Made by a program: the position numbers and the translations under genes. From the NCBI RefSeq assembly GCF_030406325.1, contig NZ_JAUEQY010000005.1, positions 186,001-250,000 on the forward strand: a stretch of DNA of 64,000 nt, read 5' to 3'. Shown here in pieces: positions 7,574 to 15,104 of this stretch (the first letter of the stretch is position 1; each line of letters starts with the position of its first letter). The notes beneath the pieces were generated by a model. That model had not been told where the DNA came from and did no database searches. It saw only the letters and a program-made list of their open reading frames with translations. Source of the stretch: Actinomadura sp. DC4. GTDB taxonomy: Bacteria > Actinomycetota > Actinomycetes > Streptosporangiales > Streptosporangiaceae.

Positions 7574-8020
7574 GTGAAGATCATCGACCGTACCAAGGCG
7601 TACATCCAACAGAGAAAGGGACGTGACCGCCGCTCGACGGCCACCGAGCCGGTCGCGGAGCCGACCGTCGAGCCGACGACCGAGCCGGTCGCGGAACCGG
7701 TCGCGGAACCGGCCATCGAGAAGGCCACGGAACCGGTCGCCGAGCTGGCCAAAGAGCCGGTCATCGAGCCGGTCGCGGAGCCGGTCGCGGAGCCGGTCGT
7801 CGAGACGACCACGGAACCGGCGACCGAGCTGGCCAAGGAGCCGGCCGTCGAGCCGGTTACGGAACCGGTCATCGAGCCGGCCACCGAATCGACCATCGAG
7901 CCGGCCGTCGTGCCGACCACGGCGCCCGGCGCGTGCCCACGCTGCGGTGCGACCGGCGAGGCGCCCTGCACGACCCCGTCCGGCAAACCCACGAAGAACC
8001 ACAAGGGGCGCGAGCAATGA
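7574..8020 (+). CDS. Tetrapeptide-repeat protein with C-terminal zinc-finger-like motif
   Basis: A 148-residue protein in three parts. The N-terminus is short and basic (KIIDRTKAYIQQRKGRDRR). Residues about 24-115 are some 23 units of a four-residue repeat of the form x-E-P-x (TEPV, AEPV, IEPV, KEPA and so on). The C-terminus contains CPRCGATGEAPCTTPSGKP then a late His, a C-x2-C-x7-C...H arrangement seen at the ends of small actinobacterial zinc-finger proteins. The Glu/Pro repeat should be extended, acidic and unstructured, acting as a spacer or stalk. GTG 7574 has AGGAG (7559-7563) upstream; GTG 7394 in frame would add 60 residues. A long hairpin terminator follows. I do not recognise a function. 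Confidence 0.6.
   Translation: MKIIDRTKAYIQQRKGRDRRSTATEPVAEPTVEPTTEPVAEPVAEPAIEKATEPVAELAKEPVIEPVAEPVAEPVVETTTEPATELAKEPAVEPVTEPVIEPATESTIEPAVVPTTAPGACPRCGATGEAPCTTPSGKPTKNHKGREQ
7643..7918 (+). repeat. 12-bp-period coding repeat (about 23 units)
   Basis: A degenerate in-frame minisatellite of 12-bp units of the type (nnn)GAGCC(G/A)GTC, encoding the x-E-P-x repeat. Units differ mainly at the first and fourth codons. Several adjacent units (for example around 7680-7710 and 7770-7800) are identical, implying recent slippage or unequal exchange. Copy number is likely to vary among strains. Confidence 0.85.
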
Positions 8021-8082
8021 GCAGCGGCGCCGCAGACACCCGGACGGATCCGCGGGCCGGCGCTGTGGCCTAGTTCGAATAA

Positions 8083-8126
8083 CGCCAAGGCCCGCCGACG
8101 GATCCACACGTCGGCGGGTCTTGGCG
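8083..8126 (+). terminator. Strong hairpin terminator after the repeat-protein gene
   Basis: A 17-bp stem (8083-8099 with 8110-8126) with one G-U pair encloses a 10-nt loop. No U-run follows, typical of actinobacterial terminators. It lies 63 bp after the stop at 8020 and before the GNAT gene. Confidence 0.8.
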
Positions 8127-8180
8127 GTGAACGGCGGAAATCAGGTGCGTCAGGCGCCCCTGTCTGCGTACGGTGCCGGT

Positions 8181-8819
8181 GTGGTCCACACCTACCCTCC
8201 GCTCAACCTTGAGGTGCGGACGCCGCGGCTGACATTGGCCGGGGCGACGGATGAACTGCTGGAGCAACTGGTCCCGATCGTCCGCGCCGGCGTCGCCGAT
8301 GCCGAACCATGGCCGTTCGACGACCCGATCTCCTTGTACGCCGACAGCCCCGACCGTGAGTGGCGGTGGCTGCGCAGTATCTGGCGGGGGCGTGCCCGCG
8401 TGGAGGAGGCCTTCTGGCGGCTGTACTTCGTCGTGCTGCTGGACGGCGGGCCGATCGGAATGCAGGATCTGATCGGGTCCGAATTCCCCAAGTTCGGGAC
8501 GGTCTCCACCTTCTCGTGGCTGGCGCCGGGCCGGCGTGGGCGCGGGATCGGGACGGAGATGCGCGCGGCCGTACTTCACCTGGCCTTCGCGGGGCTGGGC
8601 GCGCGCGAGGCCGAGAGCGACGCCTTCACCGACAACCATGCGTCCAACCAGGTGTCCCAGGCCCTCGGCTACACGAAGAACGGCACCACGTGGGACACCC
8701 GCCGCGGCGAGGTCGCGCCGATCCAGCGCTGGCTGTTGACCCGAGACGCCTGGGCCCGGCGCGATGACATCGAGCTGGTCGGCGTCCAGGAGTGTCTCCC
8801 CGCGCTGGGCCTCGTCTGA
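8181..8819 (+). CDS. GNAT family N-acetyltransferase
   Basis: A 212-residue acetyltransferase. The acetyl-CoA pyrophosphate loop R-x-x-G-x-G is present as GRRGRGIGTEMRAAVL. Before it is the beta-strand with VVLLDGGPIGMQDLIGSEF, and after it EAESDAFTDNHASNQVSQALGY, matching GNAT motifs A and B. The layout (N-terminal VRTPRLTLAGATDELLEQL) is that of RimJ/RimL-like enzymes, which modify N-terminal or small-molecule amines; the substrate is unknown. The start is GTG 8181; GTG 8145 in frame is an alternative. It lies between the hairpin at 8126 and the AraC-type gene 47 bp downstream. Confidence 0.8.
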   Translation: MVHTYPPLNLEVRTPRLTLAGATDELLEQLVPIVRAGVADAEPWPFDDPISLYADSPDREWRWLRSIWRGRARVEEAFWRLYFVVLLDGGPIGMQDLIGSEFPKFGTVSTFSWLAPGRRGRGIGTEMRAAVLHLAFAGLGAREAESDAFTDNHASNQVSQALGYTKNGTTWDTRRGEVAPIQRWLLTRDAWARRDDIELVGVQECLPALGLV

Positions 8820-8866
8820 CGGCCCAGCGCAGTGCAGGCGAATCCTCCCGCGGGCAGGATGGGGCG

Positions 8867-9709
8867 ATGGCCGGAGAATCGTCCTACGTGGAGCGCGCGC
8901 CGACACCCGCGCTCGCCTCGCTCGTCTCATCTGTCTGGGTTCAGCAGGTCGGCGACCAGGCCGTGACGCAGCGGCACGTGCCGCACGGCGGTGCCGAAGT
9001 GCGGTGTGTCCTCGGTGAACCGCCGCGGCTGCTCGGGCCCCTGACCACCTCGACCTACCACGACATACCAGCAGGAGGCACGGTCGTCGGGGTACGGCTG
9101 CGTCCCGGGGTGCTCGGTGGGCTGGCCGGTATGCCGGCCGACGAGCTCGTCGACCAGAACGTCCCGGGAGCCGACATCTGGAGCGACCCGGCCCGCCTGA
9201 CCGACGTTCTCGGGGAGGCCGCCACGCCGCAGGCCGCGCTCGCGGAGCTCCAGGCGTTCCTCCTACGGTCCGCCGGCGAACCGGACCCGCTGGTGAGCGA
9301 GGCCGTCGTACGTCTCATGCCGGCATCCGGCGGCGGAACCGCCGCCTTGCCCGAACTCCTGTCGATCTCCGAACGCCAGCTGCGACGCCGCTGCCGGGCC
9401 GCGGTCGGCGTCGGCCCCAAGGAGCTGCAGCGCATCCTGCGTTTCCAGGGTTTCATCGCCCGCGTCCAGGCCTCGGTGGACGAGCGGTCCGACGTCGATC
9501 TCGCACGGTGGGCGATCGAGGCCGGGTACCACGACCAGGCACATCTCAGCCGTGAGTGCCGGCGGCTCGCGGGGGCGACGCCCGGCGAGGTGCTGGCGCA
9601 GTACGGCTCCGCATGCGCCTGCGGGCACGACCACGCCGCGTCCTACCTCCCGATGCTCCGCGGAGGAGATGGCCGTTTCGTACAAGAGGGTCGGCCGGTC
9701 CCGGCATAG
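8867..9709 (+). CDS. AraC-family transcriptional regulator
   Basis: A 280-residue regulator. The N-terminal half (about 1-150) has the DUF6597-like layout YVERAPTPALASLVSSVWVQ, then a cupin-like segment with HVPHGGAEVRCVLG and GVRLRPGVLGGLAGMPA. The C-terminal half holds two AraC helix-turn-helix elements: LPELLSISERQLRRRCRAAV followed by GVGPKELQRILRFQGF, then DLARWAIEAGYHDQAHLSRE followed by AGATPGEVL. ATG 8867 follows a purine-rich AGGATGGGG. Regulators of this class often control a neighbouring enzyme gene. The epimerase 63 bp downstream on the same strand is the obvious candidate, but no operator was identified. Confidence 0.85.
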   Translation: MAGESSYVERAPTPALASLVSSVWVQQVGDQAVTQRHVPHGGAEVRCVLGEPPRLLGPLTTSTYHDIPAGGTVVGVRLRPGVLGGLAGMPADELVDQNVPGADIWSDPARLTDVLGEAATPQAALAELQAFLLRSAGEPDPLVSEAVVRLMPASGGGTAALPELLSISERQLRRRCRAAVGVGPKELQRILRFQGFIARVQASVDERSDVDLARWAIEAGYHDQAHLSRECRRLAGATPGEVLAQYGSACACGHDHAASYLPMLRGGDGRFVQEGRPVPA

Positions 9710-9772
9710 CGTCGCGGTCATGCATCCGGCCACACAGCATCCCGAAATAGACCCACCCCGGACGGGGGAAGC

Positions 9773-10720
9773 GTGATCCTCGTCATCGGCGGTCTGGGGT
9801 CGATCGGGTCGCACACCGCGCGAGCCCTGCTCGACCTGGGCGAATCCGTCGTGGTCACCGCGCATCGCTCCAGCGGGCTGCCCGAACACCTCGCCGCGGA
9901 GCCCGGCCGCATCGTGGTCGAACCACTGGACACCAACGACCGGGAAGCCGTCCTCGACATCGGCAGGCGGCACGAGATCACCGGCATCGTGCACCTCGCC
10001 GCCGCGCGCCACGATCTGCCCGATCCGATCGAGTACCTGCGTACCGACACCTCCGGCCTGCTCAACGTTCTCGAGGCGGCGCGGGCGTGGGGCGTACGGC
10101 GGTGCGCGGTCGCGAGCACGATCGCCGTGTACGCGGGGGTGGACGAGGTCCCGTGGCGCGAGGACGCCGCGCTGCCGGTGGTGGCACCGCATCAGATCCC
10201 GGTGTTCAAGAGGACCGCGGAACTGTTCGCCGCGCTGGCCGGCGACAGCGCCGGGTTCGAGACGGTGAGTCTGCGGATCGGCACCATCTGGGGACCCCTG
10301 GGGCTGCCCGACAACCCGTTCTTCGCGCTTCCCCGCCTGCTCAGCGCGGCGGTCTGGGGCGAGGACGCCGACCTCACCCCACCTCGGCCGCCCGCGTACG
10401 CCCAGGACGCGACCGACCTCTGCTACGTGAAGGACTGCGGCCGGGCGATCGCGCTGCTCATGGTCGCGGAGCACCTGAACCACCGCGTCTACAACATCTC
10501 GTCCGGGCGGCTGGTCCCGTACAGCGAGGTGGTCGCCGTGATCAACGCGACGGTGCCGGGCGCCGGCATCGTCCTTCCGGAAGGCCGTGATCCCGGCCGG
10601 CCCACCGACAACCACCTCGACATCGGCCGGCTGCGGCAGGACACCGGTTTCGAGCCGGAGTACAACGTCGAGCGCGCCGTGCCGGACTACACCGACTGGC
10701 TGCGGCGCCACGATCGCTAG
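9773..10720 (+). CDS. NAD(P)-dependent epimerase/dehydratase-like protein (extended SDR), catalytic Tyr missing
   Basis: A 315-residue extended short-chain dehydrogenase. The dinucleotide-binding glycines are in GGLGSIGSH near the N-terminus. [12 protein letters not shown] and [10 protein letters not shown] occupy the places where sugar epimerases have the HLAA and catalytic Ser/Thr strands. The usual YxxxK motif reads I142-P-V-F-K146, so the catalytic tyrosine is isoleucine while lysine remains. Either the chemistry is altered or the protein binds rather than turns over its ligand. LRIGTIWGP and late substrate-domain motifs ([14 protein letters not shown]) are intact, so the fold should be complete. 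GTG 9773 has GGGGGA just upstream. The gene is followed closely by the PPOX gene (34 bp). Confidence 0.75.
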   Translation: MILVIGGLGSIGSHTARALLDLGESVVVTAHRSSGLPEHLAAEPGRIVVEPLDTNDREAVLDIGRRHEITGIVHLAAARHDLPDPIEYLRTDTSGLLNVLEAARAWGVRRCAVASTIAVYAGVDEVPWREDAALPVVAPHQIPVFKRTAELFAALAGDSAGFETVSLRIGTIWGPLGLPDNPFFALPRLLSAAVWGEDADLTPPRPPAYAQDATDLCYVKDCGRAIALLMVAEHLNHRVYNISSGRLVPYSEVVAVINATVPGAGIVLPEGRDPGRPTDNHLDIGRLRQDTGFEPEYNVERAVPDYTDWLRRHDR

Positions 10721-10754
10721 CCCCCGGTCCAGAACCACTCGGGAGAAGCCCACC

Positions 10755-11147
10755 ATGACCACACTCGACGCCGAGGCCCGTGCCCTCTTCGCCGGGCCGA
10801 ACATCGCCCACATCGCCACGCTCCTGCCTGACGGCGGCCCGCACTCGGTCCCCGTGATGGTCGACATCGAGGGCGATCACCTGGCGTTCTTCACCTCGCC
10901 CCGTTCGCGCAAGGGCCGTAATCTGGTGGCGGACGACCGCGTCGCGATCTCGGTGACCGACCGGGACAACCTCGTCCGCAGCGCGCTCGTCCGTGGCCGT
11001 GTCGTACGGCGTGTCGGCGGCGACGCGGGCTGGGAGATCGTCGACCGCATCTTCGCCAAGTACACCGGCGGCCCGTACCCGCGGGGCGAGGAGCGCGAGG
11101 CGTTCCTCGTCGAACCGACCCACGTGATCGTCCCGACGTTCGGCTGA
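10755..11147 (+). CDS. PPOX-class F420-dependent oxidoreductase
   Basis: A 130-residue split-barrel flavin/deazaflavin-binding protein of the pyridoxamine 5'-phosphate oxidase superfamily. The segments NIAHIATLLPDGGPHSVPVMVDIEGDHL, FFTSPRSRKGRNLVADDRVAISVTD and VRGRVV are the typical barrel strands. The size and the short C-terminal helix (IVDRIFAKYTGGPYP) are typical of actinobacterial F420-binding members rather than FMN-dependent PdxH. The substrate is unknown. ATG 10755 has GGGAGA 8 bp upstream. It lies in a same-strand run with the epimerase before it and the DHFR-like gene 9 bp after it. Confidence 0.85.
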   Translation: MTTLDAEARALFAGPNIAHIATLLPDGGPHSVPVMVDIEGDHLAFFTSPRSRKGRNLVADDRVAISVTDRDNLVRSALVRGRVVRRVGGDAGWEIVDRIFAKYTGGPYPRGEEREAFLVEPTHVIVPTFG

Positions 11148-11156
11148 GGAGCAGAG

Positions 11157-11753
11157 ATGGCCAGGGTCGTCATGCAGGCGGTCGTGTCGGTGGACGGCTA
11201 CATCGCGCGTCCCGATGACTCGGTCGGGCCGCTGTTCGACTGGTACTTCAACGGCGACACCGAGTTGACCGCCGACACGAGCGGCTGGACCTTCCGGGTC
11301 TCGCGGACGTCCGCGGCCTACGTTCAGCCCTTCTGGGACGCCATCAGGGTCACGGTGATCGGCCGGCACCTGTTCGACACCACGAACGGCTGGGACGGCA
11401 GACCGGCCGCAGGGGACGAACTGGTCGTCGTCACCCACCGGCCATTGCCGCAGGAGTGGCTCGCCGACCATCCGGACGCACCGTTTCACACCGCCGGCTC
11501 CGTCGAGGCGGGCATCGCGCTCGCCAAGGACCTCGCGGGCGACGGTCTGGTCTGCCTGACCGCCGGCGACCTCGGCGGCCAGGCGTTCGCGGCGGGGCTG
11601 GTGGACGAGGTCGCGATGGACGTCGTCCCGGTGGTCCTGGGCGAAGGAGTGCGCTTCTTCGGCGGCCACGCCGGCACGGTGCTCCTCGACGATCCCGACC
11701 AGGTGATCCAGGGCGACCGCGTGCTGCACCTGCACTACACGGTGAAGCGCTGA
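11157..11753 (+). CDS. Dihydrofolate reductase / RibD C-terminal-like protein
   Basis: A 198-residue protein of the DHFR-like (RibD_C) fold. VMQAVVSVDGYIARPDDSVGPLFDWY is the usual N-terminal strand with SVDGYIA, VIGRHLFDTTNGWDG fills the place of the family's GRxTyexxxgW motif, and the C-terminal part has LAGDGLVCLTAGDLGGQAFAAGLVDE then PVVLGEGVRFF. These proteins are NADPH-dependent reductases of uncertain substrate and are abundant in actinobacteria. ATG 11157 follows GAGGAG; the 9-bp gap to the PPOX gene suggests co-transcription. 130 bp separate it from the next gene, so a new transcription unit may start there. Confidence 0.85.
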   Translation: MARVVMQAVVSVDGYIARPDDSVGPLFDWYFNGDTELTADTSGWTFRVSRTSAAYVQPFWDAIRVTVIGRHLFDTTNGWDGRPAAGDELVVVTHRPLPQEWLADHPDAPFHTAGSVEAGIALAKDLAGDGLVCLTAGDLGGQAFAAGLVDEVAMDVVPVVLGEGVRFFGGHAGTVLLDDPDQVIQGDRVLHLHYTVKR

Positions 11754-11883
11754 CCGCGGCCGCACAGGGGCGAGGAAAGCGTTGAAGCGCGAATTCGGAC
11801 TCGCTGTCGAAGCAGCGGAAGTGATTAGATTCCCAACTGGTGCGCGATGCAACTGATCGCCTCGACGCCGGGAGGGACGCCGT

Positions 11884-13209
11884 ATGACCTGTCAGCGATG
11901 CGGTCGTCCGTTCGTCCCCGGTCAGGCCGCGTGCACGGGATGTGGAATGCCGGCCCCGCCGAGTTCGTACGGGCCGTACACGCTCACGCCCCCGCATCCG
12001 CAAGGGACGCCCCCCGGCGAGACCCGCGTGGAGATGGACATTGTTTCCGCCGATCGGATGGCCGAGATCGGCTTAGGCACGTACCGGCCGCGGCGGTTCG
12101 GCTCCGCGCTGGGCTGGATCATGGCCGGGGCCATGCGCACTCCGCGTGGCGCGGTGGCCGCCCTCGTCGGGGCCTGGTCCAATCTTCCGATCGCGATCGC
12201 TCTCGGGGCATCGGGCGCCGTCGGAGGGGCGATCGCCGGGGCCATCGGCGGGTCCAGGGAAGCGACCGACATCCCGCTGTTCGGAGACATCATTCCGACG
12301 GGCATGTTGCAGGTCGGCGGCATTCTCGGGGCACTTCTCGGAGTGGCCGGCGGTGCGGCCTTCGGGTTCTACAAGGGACTCACCTGGCCATGGACGCTCG
12401 TCGCGCATGATTCGCCGCGGCAGGCGCTCAGTATCGCGATCGGGCAGGTGTTCGCCGGAGTCTTTCTCGGCATCGTGTACACGCTGGTGACCATCGCCTT
12501 CGAGCCGCTCACCCTCCGGGTCGGCGGGGCGCGCCGGCTCAGCAGGCGCGAGGCGAAGCTCATCATGCCGATCGTGCGGGAGTGCGCCGACCGGATGGGG
12601 ATCGATGGCCTGCCGCGAGTGTTGATAGACGACGAGCGTGACGTCAACGCGTACGCCCTGACCCGGCATCTCGTCATCAACCATGGGCTGCTGGACGAGT
12701 TCAACTACGACCGTGAGGTACTGGCCGGCGTCATCAGTCACGAGCTCACGCACTGGAACAACGCCGATCCCGTCGCGGCGGCTTTCGTACGGGGCATGGC
12801 GCTGCCGTTGTACCTCTTCTATTCGGTCACCTGCTGGCTCGTCGACCACATTCGTCAGCCGCTCGCCCGTATCGCCCTGTGGGCGTTCACCTGGCCGGCG
12901 GCCGTGACCGTACGGTTCTTCATCATGCCCATTCAGGCGGCCGAACTCCGCGAGGCCGAATACCGCTCCGACCGCGGCGCCGTCCTGGCCGGTCATCGCG
13001 ACGGAATCCGGCGGGCGCTGGCACGGATGCGCCGCACGCTCGATGGCGGACGCTCCGGCTGGGACATCTCGGCATGCGCCACGCATCCGCCGTACGAACT
13101 GCGCCTTGAGGCTCTCGAAGAATCCGGGAAGAGCTATCCGCTGCCCGATCCCGACGCGCCGGCCGTTCCGCCGATGGGGACGCCGAGGAGCTCGCTGGAG
13201 AAGGACTGA
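11884..13209 (+). CDS. Zinc-ribbon M48 family integral membrane metallopeptidase
   Basis: A 441-residue membrane zinc protease. The N-terminus has a zinc ribbon, C3-x2-C6 ... C17-x2-C20, then a proline-rich linker. Hydrophobic segments lie around 75-130, 140-165 and 185-207 and again on either side of residue 320. The catalytic motif HELTH is at 286-290, with the downstream acidic ligand region EAEYRSDRGAVLAG. M48 peptidases cut membrane or exported proteins (HtpX, Ste24 types); an added cytoplasmic zinc ribbon is uncommon. The gene contains an in-frame TTA leucine codon (12073-12075, residue 64), rare in this genome. GGGAGGG lies before ATG 11884. It is 6 bp from the VirD4-like gene and probably heads that operon. 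Confidence 0.8.
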   Translation: MTCQRCGRPFVPGQAACTGCGMPAPPSSYGPYTLTPPHPQGTPPGETRVEMDIVSADRMAEIGLGTYRPRRFGSALGWIMAGAMRTPRGAVAALVGAWSNLPIAIALGASGAVGGAIAGAIGGSREATDIPLFGDIIPTGMLQVGGILGALLGVAGGAAFGFYKGLTWPWTLVAHDSPRQALSIAIGQVFAGVFLGIVYTLVTIAFEPLTLRVGGARRLSRREAKLIMPIVRECADRMGIDGLPRVLIDDERDVNAYALTRHLVINHGLLDEFNYDREVLAGVISHELTHWNNADPVAAAFVRGMALPLYLFYSVTCWLVDHIRQPLARIALWAFTWPAAVTVRFFIMPIQAAELREAEYRSDRGAVLAGHRDGIRRALARMRRTLDGGRSGWDISACATHPPYELRLEALEESGKSYPLPDPDAPAVPPMGTPRSSLEKD

Positions 13210-13215
13210 TCGCAG

Positions 13216-14616
13216 ATGACCGACCCCTGGCCGCGACTTCCGCCCTTCCAGCTCGCCCCGAGACAGCAGGTCTTCCTCGGCTGGGATCCGGCCGACCGCT
13301 ACCGCAAGTGCTGGAGCGACCGGTCCGACTCCGTGGGGATCGTCGGGCCTCCCCGGTACGGGAAGACGTCCGGCCTGATCATCCCGTCCGTGCTGTGGTG
13401 GGGCGGACCGCTCGTCTGCACCTCCACCCGTGGCGACATCCTCGGCTTCACCGGCGAGTGGCGGAGGCGGATCGCGGAGGCGCACGGTGGCAAGGTCCTC
13501 GTCTACGACCCGTTCGGCAGCGAGTTCCCCGAGCTGTCTCTGCGCTGGTCGCCGCTGGCGGACTGTGAGGACCCCGGCGTCTGCTATCGCCGTGTGGCGG
13601 CGATGACCGCCGTGACCGGCCAGGGCATCGAGGACGGCGACCACTGGCGCGCCGGCGCGGCCTCCATCCTGCGCGCGTACTTCCACGCGGCCGCGCTGGA
13701 GAAGCTTCCGCTGTCGGTCGTACGCCGGTGGCTCTCCCGGCAGGAGGTACGCGACCCCGTGGCCATCCTGCGCATGTCGGAGAGCGCGGGCGGTATGTGG
13801 GCGGACGATCTGGAGGCGGTGAAGTTCCTCGGCGACCGCGAGCGCGGCAGCTTCTTCTCGGTCGCGCGCAACACGATCGAGGCGACGGCGGAGCCGACCG
13901 TACTGGAGTCGTGTTCGCGAACGGACCTGGATGTCGACGCCTTCCTGCGGACGAACTCCTCGCTGTTCATCATCGGTCCGTCCCACCATCAGCAGGCCAT
14001 CGCCCCGCTGGTGGTGGGCCTGGTGGACAGCATCGCGCAGCGCGCGTCCGAACTCGCGGCACGGCAGGGCGGACGCCTGGAGCCTCCGCTGCTCCTCGCA
14101 CTGGACGAGATCGCCAACATCGCGCCGCTGCACAGCCTGCCGTCACTGGTCAGCGAAGGCGGCGGGCGCGGAATCATCACGCTGTGGGCGGCGCAGAGCC
14201 TGGCGCAGCTCCGCGTCCGGTACGGCGTCGAGCAGCAGGCCGCGATCCTCGCCGCGACCACGGCGAAGCTGATCTACGGGGGCCTGTCGAACGGGCAGGA
14301 TCTCGCCGACGTCTCCTCCTGGGCCGGGGAGGAGCGTCAGTCGTCGGTGACGTATCAGCCGGGGATGGCGGTCGAGGCGTCCGGTCCGCTGCGGCCGGGC
14401 AAGGTGGGGATCAGCGGGCACGGGCAGACCGGGTCTCAGCAGACGGTGAGCAGCTTTTATTACCCGGCGCTGCCGGTCAGCGCGATTCAGATGATGCCAC
14501 CGTTCCACGCGTGGCTCTTCTACCGCAGCGACCCGCCGCTGAGGGTGGAGACGCGGCCGGCCGGGCTCATTCCCGAGTACGCGGGAATCCAGGGCTTCCA
14601 CGGGAACGAGAGGTAG
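13216..14616 (+). CDS. VirD4/TraG-like type IV coupling-protein ATPase (no membrane anchor)
   Basis: A 466-residue P-loop ATPase of the VirD4/TraG/TraD coupling family. Walker A is GPPRYGKT (44-51) and Walker B is LLLALDEIAN (D297, E298). Other family features are CTSTRGDIL after the first strand, VYDPFGSEFPELSLRWSPL, and the late segment IITLWAAQSLAQLRVRYG typical of the TraM-recognition region. Unlike classic coupling proteins it lacks N-terminal transmembrane helices, so it must be soluble or held at the membrane by a partner; the adjacent membrane peptidase or zinc-ribbon membrane protein are candidates. No relaxase, VirB4 or pilus gene is present. The next gene starts 2 bp downstream. 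A role in moving or unfolding a protein or DNA substrate is inferred from the family only. Confidence 0.85.
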   Translation: MTDPWPRLPPFQLAPRQQVFLGWDPADRYRKCWSDRSDSVGIVGPPRYGKTSGLIIPSVLWWGGPLVCTSTRGDILGFTGEWRRRIAEAHGGKVLVYDPFGSEFPELSLRWSPLADCEDPGVCYRRVAAMTAVTGQGIEDGDHWRAGAASILRAYFHAAALEKLPLSVVRRWLSRQEVRDPVAILRMSESAGGMWADDLEAVKFLGDRERGSFFSVARNTIEATAEPTVLESCSRTDLDVDAFLRTNSSLFIIGPSHHQQAIAPLVVGLVDSIAQRASELAARQGGRLEPPLLLALDEIANIAPLHSLPSLVSEGGGRGIITLWAAQSLAQLRVRYGVEQQAAILAATTAKLIYGGLSNGQDLADVSSWAGEERQSSVTYQPGMAVEASGPLRPGKVGISGHGQTGSQQTVSSFYYPALPVSAIQMMPPFHAWLFYRSDPPLRVETRPAGLIPEYAGIQGFHGNER

Positions 14617-14618
14617 GC

Positions 14619-15104
14619 ATGACCGATTATCAGTACTACATGGATTCGCGCCGTGACCGGACCATCGAACGTCCAGGGCCGCTGTGGCGGAGCTCCGGTG
14701 ATAACTGGGAGTACTTGTCGCTCCTCGACTGGGAATGGCATCCGCTCGCACCGAAAAGGGTGCCGCAGTCACCGCCGGTCGAAGTTCTCGAACCGATCTC
14801 CGAGCAGCAGGCCGACGAGCTGTCCCGAGATCGTCAGCGCTTCGTGTCCTACTGGGCTCGTTACAGCGAATCGGCCTGGGAATCGGGTGGCAAGCCGTTC
14901 ACGGTGCTTCGTCGACGGAGTAGCCCAGAGCTTGTACTGGACGAGGCGTTCGGTCGTGAGAACACGTGGATAAAGACGTCGTCGGTGGTGGAGTTCGAGC
15001 ATCCGGCCTTTAACAATACGCTTTACCTCAAGGACGTCGACGCGGAGACCGCCGAGCGGATTCTGCGTGATATCAGAGGGGTCTCCGGGGCGACCGAGCT
15101 GTGA
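14619..15104 (+). CDS. Hypothetical protein in the VirD4-like operon
   Basis: A 161-residue, highly charged soluble protein with many Trp and Tyr residues: MTDYQYYMDSRRDRTI, WEYLSLLDWEWHPLAP. The C-terminal part has the well-formed segments FTVLRRRSSPELVLDEAFG, WIKTSSVVEFEHP and LYLKDVDAETAERILRDIRG. I recognise no family. It could be an adaptor or chaperone for the following RelA/SpoT-fold protein, judged only from position: its TGA overlaps the GTG of that gene (GTGA, 15101-15104), so translation is coupled. ATG 14619 has AGGTAGG immediately upstream and lies 2 bp after the previous stop. Confidence 0.7.
   Translation: MTDYQYYMDSRRDRTIERPGPLWRSSGDNWEYLSLLDWEWHPLAPKRVPQSPPVEVLEPISEQQADELSRDRQRFVSYWARYSESAWESGGKPFTVLRRRSSPELVLDEAFGRENTWIKTSSVVEFEHPAFNNTLYLKDVDAETAERILRDIRGVSGATEL

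Noticed and set aside
7643-7918. Possible CRISPR or non-coding satellite because of regular 12-bp units
   Set aside because: Units are contiguous without spacers, keep codon phase throughout and encode a continuous x-E-P-x repeat within an open frame; they are coding repeats.
7334-8109. Minus-strand frames across the repeat (Ser/Gly/Thr/Val-rich or Arg/Leu/Gly-rich periodic proteins)
   Set aside because: Periodicity is inherited from the plus-strand repeat; the plus frame has a ribosome site, a zinc-finger-like end and a terminator after it.
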